Counted from the stretch's first letter, positions 17,596 to 26,748 are shown. The stretch: 64,000 nt of DNA from Sphingomonas psychrotolerans (GCF_002796605.1 NZ_CP024923.1:744001-808000), one strand, 5' to 3'. Numbers and translations are program-made. The notes: generated by a model from the letters alone, not told the origin.

Positions 17596-17892
17596 TCATA
17601 ATGGCATCCTCGCGACGAGATCGATGAGTGCGGACATGCCTGAATGCGCTGCCTCCCACTTCGCTAGGTCGGCGAGCTGCAGATCGACCGAAACGCCGCG
17701 CCGCGGGCCAACTCGGCTGCGTTTGCCTGCGCCACTTTGAACCCGTCAATGGAAACCACGTTCAAGCCCTGCTTAGCCAGCCACGCACCATGCGACGCTC
17801 ACCGCCGGCGACCGCTGGCGCCTTCATGCCCGGGCGTAGCAGGGGTTGCTGGCCTTTGAGGACGGCATTGGGTTCTTCACCGAAGAGGAACT
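17596..17892 (-). pseudogene. Decayed class I SAM methyltransferase (TehB-like)
   Basis: Reading the minus strand: EFLFGEEPNAVLKGQQPLLR and PGMKAPAVAGGERR. After one frame change comes GAWLAKQGLNVVSIDGFKVA, then after another GVSVDLQLADLAKWEA and the stop at 17596. This order (FGxxPN, GEGRNxVWLA, VxxxDxS, DL) is that of short SAM-dependent methyltransferases related to TehB. At least two frameshifts and a missing C-terminal half make it a pseudogene. The gene starts close to the end of the cyd operon. Confidence 0.7.
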
Positions 17893-17941
17893 CTTCGCGG
17901 GCATAACGCGCATCGTTGCTTCTGGTCCATTCTTCCCCCGG

Positions 17942-18064
17942 TCAGAGCAGCCAGGCACGGATGATCGCGCCTACGAGTGTCACGCTAAGCACGCCCGCAG
18001 CCCAAAGGCCGACGAACCAGCCGAGACGGCGAAGCAGCGAACGCCTCTCAGTGGTATCCTTCAT
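17942..18064 (-). CDS. DUF2474 small subunit of the cyd-type oxidase (CydX-like)
   Basis: 40 residues from ATG 18064: a basic N-terminus (MKDTTERRSLLRRLG) and one transmembrane helix (WFVGLWAAGVLSVTLVGAII). This matches DUF2474, the small protein encoded after cydB in cyanide-insensitive oxidase operons. There it is thought to stabilise the CydAB complex as CydX does in Escherichia coli. The start lies inside the end of cydB (17-base overlap), which supports translational coupling. An upstream in-frame ATG at 18145 would lie deep inside cydB and is not favoured. Confidence 0.8.
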   Translation of the reverse strand: MKDTTERRSLLRRLGWFVGLWAAGVLSVTLVGAIIRAWLL

Positions 18065-19055
18065 GACCCGTCTTCCCTCGAAATACCCAGTAGGACCAGG
18101 CCGTATAGGCAAGGATGATCGGGACCAGCGCGCTTGCTCCCACAAGCATGAATATCTGGCTGCGCTCAGGCGCGGCCGCGTCCCAGATGGTCAGCGCGTT
18201 CGGCACCACATAAGGGTACATGCTGACGCCAAGGCCTGCAAAGCTCATCAGAAACAGAGCCAGAGCCAGAAAGAAGGGTGCCACCTCCCGCCGCTTTTTG
18301 AGCGACCGATAGAAGGCGAACGCCAGGATCGCTGTGAGCAGGGGCACCTGCGAGGTTGCGAAGATGGCAGGAGTGCTCAGCCACTTCTGCCGGTAGTCCG
18401 TGCCGAGGCCGAGGGTGCCGAGGCTGACCGCGAGGATGGCAATCAGTGTCAGGACGAAGAAGCGACCAGCAAGCCTGTAAGCGTGGCCCTGCGTGCCTTC
18501 CTCGGTCTTCCAGATGAGCCAGGTGGCGCCCAGCAGAGCATAGCCGCAGACCACGCTTGCACCGGTCAAGAGACTGAATGGCGTCAGCCAATCCAGCCAT
18601 CCGCCGGCGTAAGCGCGATCCGCCACTTCCACCCCCTGCAACAGCGCCCCAAGTGTCACGCCCTGCGCGAACGCGGCGACTATCGAGCCGGCGGTGAAGG
18701 CAAAGTCCCAGCCCGCACGATGCTTAGGATCACGCCAGCGTGCCTCGAACGCGACGCCGCGGAAGACGAGGCCTAGCAGCATAGCAATGATCGGCGGATA
18801 GAGCGCGGTCATCACCACGCCGTAAGCGAGCGGGAAGGCCGCAAAAAGGCCGCCTCCGCCCAGCACCAGCCAGGTTTCGTTGCCATCCCACACCGGCGCG
18901 ATCGAGTTCATCGCCTGGTCCCGCTCCTTGCCGACGCCGAACGTGGGAAAGAGGATGCCGATGCCGAGATCGAAACCATCCATTACCACATAGGCGAAGA
19001 CGGCGAAGGCGATGATGAAGGCCCAGATCATCGTCAGGTCGATGTTGATGCCCAT
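18048..19055 (-). CDS. cydB: Cytochrome bd-type (CIO) ubiquinol oxidase subunit II
   Basis: 335 residues with eight or nine transmembrane helices and the CydB/CioB opening MGINIDLTMIWAFIIAFAVF then YVVMDGFDLGIGILFP. Conserved SIAPVWDGNETWLVLGGGGL is the subunit II signature near the haem/quinol interface. It assembles with CydA into a quinol oxidase of the inner membrane that reduces O2 to water without pumping protons, useful at low O2 or under cyanide or sulfide stress. It follows cydA after 3 bases and overlaps the DUF2474 gene. Confidence 0.95.
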   Translation of the reverse strand: MGINIDLTMIWAFIIAFAVFAYVVMDGFDLGIGILFPTFGVGKERDQAMNSIAPVWDGNETWLVLGGGGLFAAFPLAYGVVMTALYPPIIAMLLGLVFRGVAFEARWRDPKHRAGWDFAFTAGSIVAAFAQGVTLGALLQGVEVADRAYAGGWLDWLTPFSLLTGASVVCGYALLGATWLIWKTEEGTQGHAYRLAGRFFVLTLIAILAVSLGTLGLGTDYRQKWLSTPAIFATSQVPLLTAILAFAFYRSLKKRREVAPFFLALALFLMSFAGLGVSMYPYVVPNALTIWDAAAPERSQIFMLVGASALVPIILAYTAWSYWVFRGKTGHEGYH

Positions 19056-19058
19056 CGG

Positions 19059-20531
19059 TCAGGCTCCCGTAAGCTGGGTGGGACCGGGCGTGATTCCGGC
19101 AGTCCGGATTGGCCCGGCTCCCTCGGCGAGCGCAGGCTCGGGCACCTGCACGCCGTTGTTCATCAGCCGAAGGATGTACCAGGTGCCGAAGCCGAACACG
19201 ACGAAGTAGACGATGACGAAGGCGATCAGCGACGTGGCGACGGCAGGCGCCGCCAAGGGTGAGGCGCTCTCCGAGGTCCTGAGCAGACCATAGACAGTGA
19301 AGGGCTGCCGCCCAACCTCGGTCGTCACCCAACCGGCGAGCACGGCAATGAACCCGGATGGCCCCATAGCGACGGTCGCCCGGTGCAGCCACGTCCACCG
19401 ATAAAGCTTACCTCGTAGCCGTGCAACCACGCTCCAAAGGCCCAGCCCAAGCATCGCGAAACCGACGGCCACCATGATCCGGAACGACCAGAAGACGATC
19501 GGCACCGGAGGCTCCATGTTGTCGGGGATGGTGTCCAGCCCGGCAAGCGGCGCGTCCGGATCATGCTTCAGGATCAGCGACGACGCTTTTGGCACCTCGA
19601 GGGCATAATCGATACGCTTCTCCTCCGAGTTGGGTAGGCCGAACAGGATAAGCGGGGCACCGTCGGGGTGACTGTCATAATGGCCTTCCATCGCCATGAC
19701 CTTGGCCGGCTGGTGTACTAGCGTATTGAGCCCGTGCAGATCGCCGGCGAAAATCTGGAGAGGAGCTACAATCGTGGCCATCCAGAGCGCCATGGACAGC
19801 ATCTTGCGCGCCGCTGTTGCTGAGCGAGCTAGATCGGCGCCCAGTTCGGTCGGCTCGTCTCCCTCCCGGTGGGCGATCATCCGTCCGCGCTTCAGCTTCA
19901 GTAACTGCCATGCGCCGACCGCGCCGACGACGAAGGCGGTCGTCAGATATGCGGCCAGGACAGTATGGAGCAGTCGGTATGGAAAGCTGGGGTTGAAGAT
20001 AATCGGCCACCAGCTGGGCCCGGGAACGAACTGCCCCTGTGCATTGATCTCGAAGCCGGTCGGCGTCTGCATCCAGCTGTTCACGCTGAGAATCCAGGTG
20101 GCGGAGATCAGCGTTCCCACCGCGACCATCAGGGTTGCCAAATAGTGAAGCTTGGGACCGACCCTCTGCATGCCGAACAGCATCACGCCGAGGAAGCCTG
20201 CCTCGAGGAAGAAGGCGGTCAGCACTTCATACGCCATGAGCGGCCCAATAACCGGCCCGGCCTTGTCGGAGAAGACCGCCCAGTTAGTGCCGAATTGGTA
20301 AGACATGACGATGCCTGAGACCACGCCCATCGCAAAGACGATCGCGAAGATCTTCAGCCAGAACTTGAACAGGTCGAGATGGACGTCCTTACCGGTCTTC
20401 AGCCACAGCCCCTCGAGCACGGCCAAGAAGCTTGCCAGGCCGATCGAGAACGCTGGGAAGATGAAGTGGAAGCTGACCGTGAACGCGAACTGGATACGCG
20501 CCAAGAGCAGTGCATCAAACCTGTCTAACAT
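19059..20531 (-). CDS. cydA: Cytochrome bd-type (CIO) ubiquinol oxidase subunit I
   Basis: 490 residues from ATG 20531 (MLDRFDALLLARIQFAF), chosen because AAGGA lies just upstream and the family begins here; the frame extends upstream without homology. The haem-ligand histidine of the first helix is in FTVSFHFIFPAFSIG. The quinol-site segment GDLHGLNTLVHQPAKVMAME and WVTTEVGRQPFTVYGLLRTS are typical. The Q-loop is short, as in cyanide-insensitive (CioA) enzymes. First gene of cydA-cydB-DUF2474. No clear FNR/ANR box is visible upstream. Confidence 0.95.
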   Translation of the reverse strand: MLDRFDALLLARIQFAFTVSFHFIFPAFSIGLASFLAVLEGLWLKTGKDVHLDLFKFWLKIFAIVFAMGVVSGIVMSYQFGTNWAVFSDKAGPVIGPLMAYEVLTAFFLEAGFLGVMLFGMQRVGPKLHYLATLMVAVGTLISATWILSVNSWMQTPTGFEINAQGQFVPGPSWWPIIFNPSFPYRLLHTVLAAYLTTAFVVGAVGAWQLLKLKRGRMIAHREGDEPTELGADLARSATAARKMLSMALWMATIVAPLQIFAGDLHGLNTLVHQPAKVMAMEGHYDSHPDGAPLILFGLPNSEEKRIDYALEVPKASSLILKHDPDAPLAGLDTIPDNMEPPVPIVFWSFRIMVAVGFAMLGLGLWSVVARLRGKLYRWTWLHRATVAMGPSGFIAVLAGWVTTEVGRQPFTVYGLLRTSESASPLAAPAVATSLIAFVIVYFVVFGFGTWYILRLMNNGVQVPEPALAEGAGPIRTAGITPGPTQLTGA

Positions 20532-20971
20532 CGCCGTTCCTTTGCGGCAGCATCTGGGTTGCGCATCCACGGAACGGAACTGGACAAGTTGTCCTAGCCG
20601 CGGGCAGGCGCGCCTGACTGGATCTAAAAAGTCCTGTGTCAAAAGTTGGACGGGAATGCCGATCCGGCCAACAAGGGGACGGCTTGGTTCGGATTGCTGA
20701 GTGTTTTCATTCGCCAAACAGAAGAATCTTGGCCAAGTTGGCATGCAGTTCCGTTTGACAGTGGTGGGATGCACACCTTAGCAATGGCGGATCGGAATTG
20801 CCTTGGTGGGCGGTATCCCCCGAATAGTGCCACCACATGAGCATTCGTGACGGGATGCAGCCGTGCCGGTCAAAGCTTGTGCGAATGTCCGGACCGCCGT
20901 CAGTGCGCAGATATTCCCTGGTCTGGCCGCGAAACAAGACGCCAGGCCGTCAAAGAACGCACCCAGCTCCT
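20532..20971. other. Intergenic region upstream of cydA, no supported gene
   Basis: About 440 bases between cydA and a small minus-strand ORF. It should hold the cydA promoter. A TTGACA hexamer on the minus strand near 20635 is present, but a good -10 box at normal spacing is not. Overlapping short ORFs on both strands show no family pattern. Confidence 0.4.
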
Positions 20972-21133
20972 CTACCGTCTGACAGTCGACAGTTTCCATT
21001 CTACCTCCTGCGCTACCCGGCGCCATCGCATAAGCTTGGCATCCAAACCTTTAAGGCTGCTCTGCAGATCGAATAGCCTAGCTTGGGCGCGGCTGATCCC
21101 GGCCACGCCGTCGGACAGGCTCTTCCTTGACAT
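20972..21133 (-). CDS. Small hypothetical protein, 53 aa
   Basis: ATG at 21133 to TAG at 20972. The product (start MSRKSLSDGVAGISRAQARL, then SSLKGLDAKLMRWRRV) is basic, predicted mostly helical and rich in Arg, Lys, Leu and Ala, with the look of a real small coiled protein rather than a random frame. I do not recognise a family. It lies divergent to the Rrf2 regulator with 29 bases between start codons, so it could be an autonomous gene or the first part of a decayed regulator. Confidence 0.3.
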   Translation of the reverse strand: MSRKSLSDGVAGISRAQARLFDLQSSLKGLDAKLMRWRRVAQEVEWKLSTVRR

Positions 21134-21162
21134 CCGCGCTAACACGCAACATATGAAGTTGC

Positions 21163-21627
21163 ATGAGAAGAGATAGCCGATTGTCAGGCGTGCTTCACGT
21201 CCTCCTGCATATGGCAGAGCAGCCCGGTCCGGCCACGTCGGAAACGCTTGCCCGCGCCATGGGCACCAACCCCGTCGTCATCCGCAGGATCATGGCGGGC
21301 CTGCGCGACCAGGGCTTTGTCCGATCCGAGAAGGGGCACGGCGGCGGGTGGACGGTCGCTTGCGATTTCGAACAGGTAACGCTGCGCGACATCTACGATG
21401 CGCTCGGCAAACCAGAGCTTCTGGCAATGGGCAACCGTACCGAGGCGCCCGGCTGTCTGGTCGAGCAAGCCGTCAACGCCGCGCTCGGCGAGGCGTTCGA
21501 CAAGGCGGAGGCGCTTCTCCTGAGTGAGTTCGGGCAAATCACGCTCGCCGCGCTCAGCGCCGACTTTCACACCCGCCTCGCGGAGCGAGGCGGGTTCCTC
21601 ACCTTGGAGAACAACCATGCAGCATGA
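21163..21627 (+). CDS. Rrf2-family transcriptional regulator
   Basis: 154 residues. The winged-helix is at the N-terminus ([40 protein letters not shown] with [21 protein letters not shown]). The Rrf2 core helix-wing GHGGGW is clear. One cysteine (C106, in APGCLVEQA) remains where iron-sulfur members have three, so it more likely resembles redox/thiol-sensing CymR/YwnA-type members. The gene overlaps the following oxidoreductase by 11 bases, so the regulator and its probable target are co-transcribed and translationally coupled. Confidence 0.9.
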   Translation: MRRDSRLSGVLHVLLHMAEQPGPATSETLARAMGTNPVVIRRIMAGLRDQGFVRSEKGHGGGWTVACDFEQVTLRDIYDALGKPELLAMGNRTEAPGCLVEQAVNAALGEAFDKAEALLLSEFGQITLAALSADFHTRLAERGGFLTLENNHAA

Positions 21628-22510
21628 TGTCATCATCGTCGGCGGTGCCTTTGCGGGGCTCGCGGCCGCGACCTATCTCGGCCGCGCGCGCCGGAACGTC
21701 TGCGTAATCGATACTCGGCAACCGCGAAATCGTTTTGCCGACGCCTCGCACGGCTTCCTCGGCTTCGACGGCAGCGATCCGAAAGCGATCCTTGCGAAGG
21801 CTCGCGAGCAGCTTGGCGCCTATTCCAGCGTGCACATGATCGAGGGGCAAGCGGTCGCGGGCCGATCCGACGGGGATGGGTTCGCTGTGACTCTGTCGAG
21901 CGGCGAGGAAATCTCGGCGCAAAAGGCCATCCTTGCTTATGGGGTGCGCGACACGCTGGAATCCATTCCGGGCCTGCAGGAGCGCTGGGGCAAGACGGTG
22001 CTGCACTGTCCCTACTGCCACGGCTTCGAGTTCAGCGACCGCCAGCTCGGCGTGCTCTACCGCATGCCGATGTCGGTGCATCAGGCCGTCCTTGTCGCAG
22101 AATGGGGGCCGACGACCCTGTATCTGAATGGTGCCGAGCTCGATTCAGAGGCTGCGCAAACGCTGGCCGCGCGAGGCGTGAGAGTGGAGCAGAGCAAGCT
22201 GAAGCGGCTGGTCGGCGAGCGCTGCGCCTTGTCCGCCATCGAGCTCGTGGATGGACGCGAGAGCCCGGTGGAGGCGCTTTATGTCGCGCCGCAATCATGC
22301 CCGTCGAGTCCGCTTGCAGAACAGCTAGGAGCCGCGATCGAGGAGGGACCCTTTGGACCGCTTATCACGACCGATGCCGACAAGATGACGAGTGTGCCCG
22401 GCCTTTACGCCGCCGGCGACATCGCCCGCGCACCCCATAGCGTGAGCTGGGCCGTGGCCGACGGCGTGACGGCGGGCATCTCCGCCCACCGCGCGCTTGT
22501 ATTCGGCTGA
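21617..22510 (+). CDS. Thioredoxin reductase-like FAD/NAD(P) oxidoreductase
   Basis: 297 residues from ATG 21617. The N-terminal FAD motif is [20 protein letters not shown], followed by [20 protein letters not shown]. The redox pair is CPYC in [15 protein letters not shown], and the C-terminal FAD motif is [16 protein letters not shown]. It belongs to the two-domain thioredoxin-reductase-like group that often follows an Rrf2 gene and a methyltransferase. The NADPH domain looks abbreviated or divergent ([20 protein letters not shown] without a clear GGGxSA loop). It probably reduces a disulfide or small molecule in the cytoplasm. Confidence 0.88.
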   Translation: MQHDVIIVGGAFAGLAAATYLGRARRNVCVIDTRQPRNRFADASHGFLGFDGSDPKAILAKAREQLGAYSSVHMIEGQAVAGRSDGDGFAVTLSSGEEISAQKAILAYGVRDTLESIPGLQERWGKTVLHCPYCHGFEFSDRQLGVLYRMPMSVHQAVLVAEWGPTTLYLNGAELDSEAAQTLAARGVRVEQSKLKRLVGERCALSAIELVDGRESPVEALYVAPQSCPSSPLAEQLGAAIEEGPFGPLITTDADKMTSVPGLYAAGDIARAPHSVSWAVADGVTAGISAHRALVFG

Positions 22511-22513
22511 GCG

Positions 22514-23190
22514 ATGGACCTGCTGCAGCCCTTCCTCGATCCCGCGAAGATCGCGGGCTATGCAGAGGCCACGCCCCGCAAGGTGCCGGGCCTTGCCGAC
22601 CTGCATTGTATGGCGATGCTCCTGCTGGCGGAGCAGGCTCCCGAGAATGCAAACGTTCTCGTCGTTGGCGCGGGGGAGGGCTCGAGTTGAAAGCGTTCGC
22701 CGAGGCGCAGCCGCAATGGCGCTTCGTCGGCGTGGATCCCTCGGCGGCGATGCTGGATCTGGCCGCACGCGTGCTGGAGGCGTTCGCAGGGCGGATTGAG
22801 TTACAGCACGGCTATGTCAATACGGCCCCCTCGGGCCCTTTCGATGGCGCAACCTGCTTGCTTACGCTGCATTTCCTCGAGAAGGAGGAGCGGCTGGTTA
22901 CATTGCGGGAGATACGGCGCCGGTTGAAACCTGGCGTCCCCCTCGTCGTCGCCCATCACAGCTATCCGACGGGAAGCGAGCTTCTTCCCTGGTTGGTGCG
23001 ATCCGTGGCATTCGCCGACGCGTCCGGCGTCAATTTCGAGCAGGCTTCCGTTTCGGCCGCAGCCATGGCGGAGCATCTCCCGATCCTGTCGAGCGACGAG
23101 GATGAGGCGCTTCTCAGAGAAGCCGGCTTTTCGAGCGTCGCGTTGTTTTATGCGGGGTTCTCGTTCCTTGGATGGGTTGCGACTGCGTAA
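22514..23190 (+). pseudogene. SAM-dependent methyltransferase with a frameshift
   Basis: ATG 22514 opens MDLLQPFLDPAKIAGYAEAT and reads to NANVLVVGAGEG, the glycine-rich SAM loop. A one-base frame change at about 22672-22684 then puts the rest, LELKAFAEAQPQWRFVGVDP to GFSFLGWVATA, in another frame to 23190. Across the joint the class I pattern is complete: motif I VLVVGAGxG, motif II VGVDPSAAML, and FDGATCLLTLHFL for motif IV. Unrepaired, neither half alone would work. It follows the oxidoreductase by 3 bases in the Rrf2 operon. Confidence 0.8.
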
Positions 23191-23281
23191 TACGAGTAGC
23201 GACGCCAGCGCCGGTGGAAGGGCGGATGCCCCGGGGGCGTCACGGATTGAGCAGAAACAGGACATAGGCCTGAAACGAGCC

Positions 23282-23716
23282 TTACTTCTCCTTCAGACGC
23301 TGATCCAGCCAACTGAGCCGGCTTCTCTGCAACACAATCGCAAGTTCGATCCGTTGTGTTTCCACCGTGTCCAGATCGGCCAACCGGGCCGCGAGTGCTT
23401 CAATCTCGGACTCGATCCGTTGGCACAGCGCTTCAAATGCCCTTCGTCGGGTCGCGGGCGCGATCGCGTCCCACATTCCTGCCCTGAGACGGAAGGGGTC
23501 GAGACCCACGCTCGCGGCTCGCTCTGGGTCGCATATCCAGTCATTCATACGCGTCTCTCCGTCCGCGGTGAGGGTCAGGAGGCGTGTCTTCAGTTTGGAC
23601 GAGGTCGATTCGGACCTTACCAACCCCGCCGCGACCATCTTGCTGATCGCCGGATAGGTCACCACCGGACCCTTCACGTTTTCAGCGAATGTCGGCAATG
23701 ACGCCTCTGCCTTGGA
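23282..23716 (-). CDS. PadR/MarR-like winged-helix regulator, start uncertain
   Basis: The frame ends at 23282 and shows ENVKGPVVTYPAISKMVAAG then LVRSESTSSKLKTRLLTLTA and DGETRMNDW, the wing and second half of a PadR-type winged helix. A helical C-terminal region (RIESEIEALAARLADLDTV, IVLQRSRLSWLDQRLKE) is like the PadR dimerisation coil. The recognition part before residue SKAEAS is not recognisable in the same frame, and the open frame runs on to 24076 with random-looking sequence. The true start may be damaged or may use a non-ATG codon. It is convergent with the methyltransferase. Confidence 0.5.
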   Translation of the reverse strand, partial: SKAEASLPTFAENVKGPVVTYPAISKMVAAGLVRSESTSSKLKTRLLTLTADGETRMNDWICDPERAASVGLDPFRLRAGMWDAIAPATRRRAFEALCQRIESEIEALAARLADLDTVETQRIELAIVLQRSRLSWLDQRLKEK

Positions 23717-23981
23717 GACCCTGAGTCGACTGCCGTCATCGATCCCCCGGGGCCCGAACGCTCGCAAACTGCAGCGGCTGTGGCCCTGGGCGAGGAAGCG
23801 CGCGGACAGGCATACACACGTCGTTTCGAATGGCCGCGACGAGGCATGAAACAGCACGCAACGTATTCCGAGGCGATGCGCGTGTTTGAGATGCGAGCTC
23901 GCGCAATGCTCGCGCAAGGTTGGACGTCCACCCGGTCGCCACCGCGCTTTACGGGCGGTTGTGACGGGAAAAGGATTTGTG

Positions 23982-24590
23982 ATGAAGAGTATCTGTCTGT
24001 TGATCGGCGCCATGGTGGTGATGCCGAGCGCCGCTGTCGCCCAGTCGCGCGAAGAGGTAACGCTCGCTGGCGTCAAGATCGGGGCGTCGATCGACTATCG
24101 CTGGCATGACGGCGACTTCCAGCTGCCGCGTATCGCGACCAAGGTCGACGAGAAGGAAGGCGGGATCGGCTATCGCGGACATGTCGGTTACGACGCGCAG
24201 ATCGGCAAGGCATTGCTGGTCGGCGCCGAGGCGGGGATCGGACGCGGCGGCAAGGCGCTGATCGGGTCGAGCACCACGGGCGACTATAGCCTGAAACCGC
24301 GATGGACCTGGGATGTCTCGGGCCGCGTGGGCGTGCTGCCTGCGTCGAACGTCCTTCTCTACGGTCGCGCCGGATACAGCTGGCTGCGGGTGCGGGAGAC
24401 GACCGACTTCCGCGCGACCAATCTCAAGGACCTGAAGAGCAGCAGCACCGAAAAAGGGTTCCTGTGGGGCGCCGGCATCGAAGCCGCGGTAACACAGGGT
24501 GTTTCGGCGCGTGCAGAATATGTCCGCGTGAATTATCGCGACGGACTCACCTCGTCGAAGATCCAGCTGGGCATGTCGCTCGGCTTTTAA
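23982..24590 (+). CDS. Outer-membrane beta-barrel protein (porin-like)
   Basis: 202 residues from ATG 23982 (AAGGA 7 bases upstream). A signal peptide MKSICLLIGAMVVMPSAAVA is cleaved near AQSREE. The mature part has alternating beta-strands with GYRGHVGYDAQIGKALLVGA, RGGKALIGSS, YSLKPRWTWDVSGRVGVLPA, YGRAGYSWLRVRE and ARAEYVRVNYRDG, ending in GMSLGF with the C-terminal aromatic typical of BAM substrates. It resembles the 8-strand OmpW/Omp25-like barrels. It precedes a two-component pair, a common target or sensor arrangement. Confidence 0.85.
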   Translation: MKSICLLIGAMVVMPSAAVAQSREEVTLAGVKIGASIDYRWHDGDFQLPRIATKVDEKEGGIGYRGHVGYDAQIGKALLVGAEAGIGRGGKALIGSSTTGDYSLKPRWTWDVSGRVGVLPASNVLLYGRAGYSWLRVRETTDFRATNLKDLKSSSTEKGFLWGAGIEAAVTQGVSARAEYVRVNYRDGLTSSKIQLGMSLGF

Positions 24591-24673
24591 GGCGCCGCTG
24601 ACATGGTGGGCGGTCGGTCGTCGCGGCCGCCCATCCGCTGCGCACCCGTTAGCGATTACATGAGGACGAAGCG

Positions 24674-25348
24674 ATGCGGATATTGCTGGTCGAGGACGAG
24701 GCCGGGATGGCGGCGGCGATGGTCGCCGTGCTGGAGCGGGAGGGTTATGTCGTCGACCAGGTGACATCGCTCGCTGAAACGCTCGAAGCGGCGAGGCTCG
24801 CAGTGAGCGACGTCGTGCTGCTTGACCGTACGCTGCCGGACGGCGACGGAATCGCCGCGATCGACGACATAAGACGGTTCAACCCGGGCGTGCCGGTGAT
24901 CGTCATATCCGCGCGCGGCGACATCGATGACCGCGTCGCGGGACTGGATACCGGCGCCGACGACTATCTCGCCAAGCCGTTCGCGATGGAAGAATTGCTG
25001 GCGCGCATAAGAGCGGTACGGCGGCGCCCGGCAGCATTGCCCCATCGGCACGTTCAGCTCGGCGAACTGGTCTATGACATGAGGAATGACGAGGCGCTGG
25101 TTCGCGGTGTGCGCCTCGATCTGCCGCGGCGTGAGCTGCGCGTACTGGCGGCGCTGATGCGACGGCGCGGGCGAACCGTCCTGCGCGGCGCGCTGGAGGA
25201 GGCCGTCTACGGATTCGACGACGAGATTCAGTCGAACACGCTGGACTCGCATGTCTCGCGCCTGCGCAAGCGGCTGAGCGAGGCCCATACCGAGGTAGAG
25301 ATCCATGCCATCCGGGGCGTCGGCTACCTGCTGCGCCAGGCTCTATGA
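24674..25348 (+). CDS. OmpR-family response regulator
   Basis: 224 residues. The receiver has VEDE (residues 6-9), phosphoacceptor D51 in VVLLDRTLPDGDG, and K in ADDYLAKPF. The C-terminal winged helix has LGELVYDMRNDEALVRG, LPRRELRVLAALMRRRG and SNTLDSHVSRLRKRLSE then IRGVGYLL, as in OmpR/PhoB. It should bind tandem DNA sites when phosphorylated by the sensor kinase whose start overlaps its stop by 4 bases (ATGA, 25345-25348). Confidence 0.93.
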   Translation: MRILLVEDEAGMAAAMVAVLEREGYVVDQVTSLAETLEAARLAVSDVVLLDRTLPDGDGIAAIDDIRRFNPGVPVIVISARGDIDDRVAGLDTGADDYLAKPFAMEELLARIRAVRRRPAALPHRHVQLGELVYDMRNDEALVRGVRLDLPRRELRVLAALMRRRGRTVLRGALEEAVYGFDDEIQSNTLDSHVSRLRKRLSEAHTEVEIHAIRGVGYLLRQAL

Positions 25349-26748
25349 AGCCGCGGGCCCCGAGGTCGTTCAAGGCCCGGCTGATCATTCGCCTGCTCGG
25401 ATTTCAGGTCGGCTTGTTCCTGCTGACCGGTGCCTTGCTGGCGGGTTACGTGCTTTACAACGACGATGGCAAATCACTGGTCGAGCCGGATTTCGCCGAC
25501 GTGGCGGCTCGCGCGATCGTCCGCGACAGACATGGCAAGTTGCATCTCGTCGATACACCAGAATTGCTCGACGCACGCCGTCGTGTGCCCGACCTGTGGT
25601 TCGTGGCGCGGGATGCGCGCGGCGAATCCGTCTCCTACAACAAAACCCCCGCTGCCTATGTGGGGATCGCGAATAGTCTCGAGCACATCACGTTCGCCTA
25701 CATCAAAGACCAGATGGCGCCGTACCGGTATGTCGCCTCAGTCAGGCTGGCTGACGGTCCGGCTGGAGAATTCACAATTCTCGGGACGTCCCAGACCGGC
25801 GACTGGACGGTCCGCCTGTTTGCGGCGGGAGGCGAGATCCTCGTATTTGGCCGCGGCGCCGTGCTGAACACGGTGACGATGCTGTTGCTCCTGTCGAGCA
25901 CGATCATGGTGCCGTTCCTGATCGTTCTGTCGCTCATCACGATCGTTGCCATCCCCTTGATCGTCGGCAAGACGTTTCGGCGTTTGTCCGTGCTCGCCGA
26001 CGAGGCAAGCCGGGTGGACATCGACCGGCGCGGCAGTCGCTTGTCATCGGATGGCATCCCCGCGGAAATCGCACCCTTGATCAAAGCGATGAACGGGGCC
26101 CTTCGCCGGCTCGACGAAGGCTATGAGCAGCATCAGCGTTTTCTTTCCGACGCGGCGCATGAATTGCGCACGCCGATCGCGATCCTCCAGGCCAAGATCG
26201 AAGCCGCACAAGACTCGACGTTTGCGCGGCGTCTCCAGGGTGATGTTGCCAGGCTGGCGACACTGGCCGAACAGATGCTCGACCTGCAGCGGATAGGGCG
26301 TGCCTCGCCGCTCGATGATGCGGTCGATCTCGGAAAGGTCGTGCGGGAGGTGGTTGCAGACCTGGCTCCCCTGGCGATCGCGGGCGGCAAGGAACTGGCG
26401 GTGGCCGATCTCGGCGGTGTGGCCGTGCGCGGTGACACAGCGGCGATCGGCCGCGTCCTTGCCAATTTGATTCAGAACGCGCTCGAACATGGCGGTCGTC
26501 AGGTGATCGTACGGGTCGAGGGCACGACCGTCGAGGTCGAGGACGATGGCCCCGGCATACCGTTGCAGGAGCGTGAACGCGTCTTCGAGGCTTTCCACCG
26601 CCTGCGGGGAGGAAACAGCGGTGCTGGTCTCGGCCTCAATCTCGTCCGGGAGGTCATGATCCGCCACAGCGGATCGGTCGAGCCGCTGGAAGCGCCATCG
26701 GGAGGCACAATCATGCGGCTTGAATTCGTCGCCGCAGCGGAAAGCTGA
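25345..26748 (+). CDS. Sensor histidine kinase
   Basis: 467 residues. There is an N-terminal transmembrane helix (IIRLLGFQVGLFLLTGALLA), a periplasmic sensor region of about 130 residues, and a second helix (TVTMLLLLSSTIMVPFLIVL with LITIVAIPLI). A HAMP-like linker follows, then HisKA with phosphorylated H272 in DAAHELRTPIAIL, and HATPase_c with N-box LANLIQNALEHG, G1 DDGPGIPL and G2 SGAGLGLNLV. It pairs with the response regulator upstream by a 4-base overlap. The ligand is unknown, possibly envelope state given the adjacent porin and SIMPL genes. Confidence 0.92.
   Translation: MKPRAPRSFKARLIIRLLGFQVGLFLLTGALLAGYVLYNDDGKSLVEPDFADVAARAIVRDRHGKLHLVDTPELLDARRRVPDLWFVARDARGESVSYNKTPAAYVGIANSLEHITFAYIKDQMAPYRYVASVRLADGPAGEFTILGTSQTGDWTVRLFAAGGEILVFGRGAVLNTVTMLLLLSSTIMVPFLIVLSLITIVAIPLIVGKTFRRLSVLADEASRVDIDRRGSRLSSDGIPAEIAPLIKAMNGALRRLDEGYEQHQRFLSDAAHELRTPIAILQAKIEAAQDSTFARRLQGDVARLATLAEQMLDLQRIGRASPLDDAVDLGKVVREVVADLAPLAIAGGKELAVADLGGVAVRGDTAAIGRVLANLIQNALEHGGRQVIVRVEGTTVEVEDDGPGIPLQERERVFEAFHRLRGGNSGAGLGLNLVREVMIRHSGSVEPLEAPSGGTIMRLEFVAAAES

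Noticed and set aside
20532..20760. FNR/ANR or CydR-type site upstream of cydA
   Set aside because: No TTGAT-N4-ATCAA match found by reading; only a loose TTGACA hexamer.
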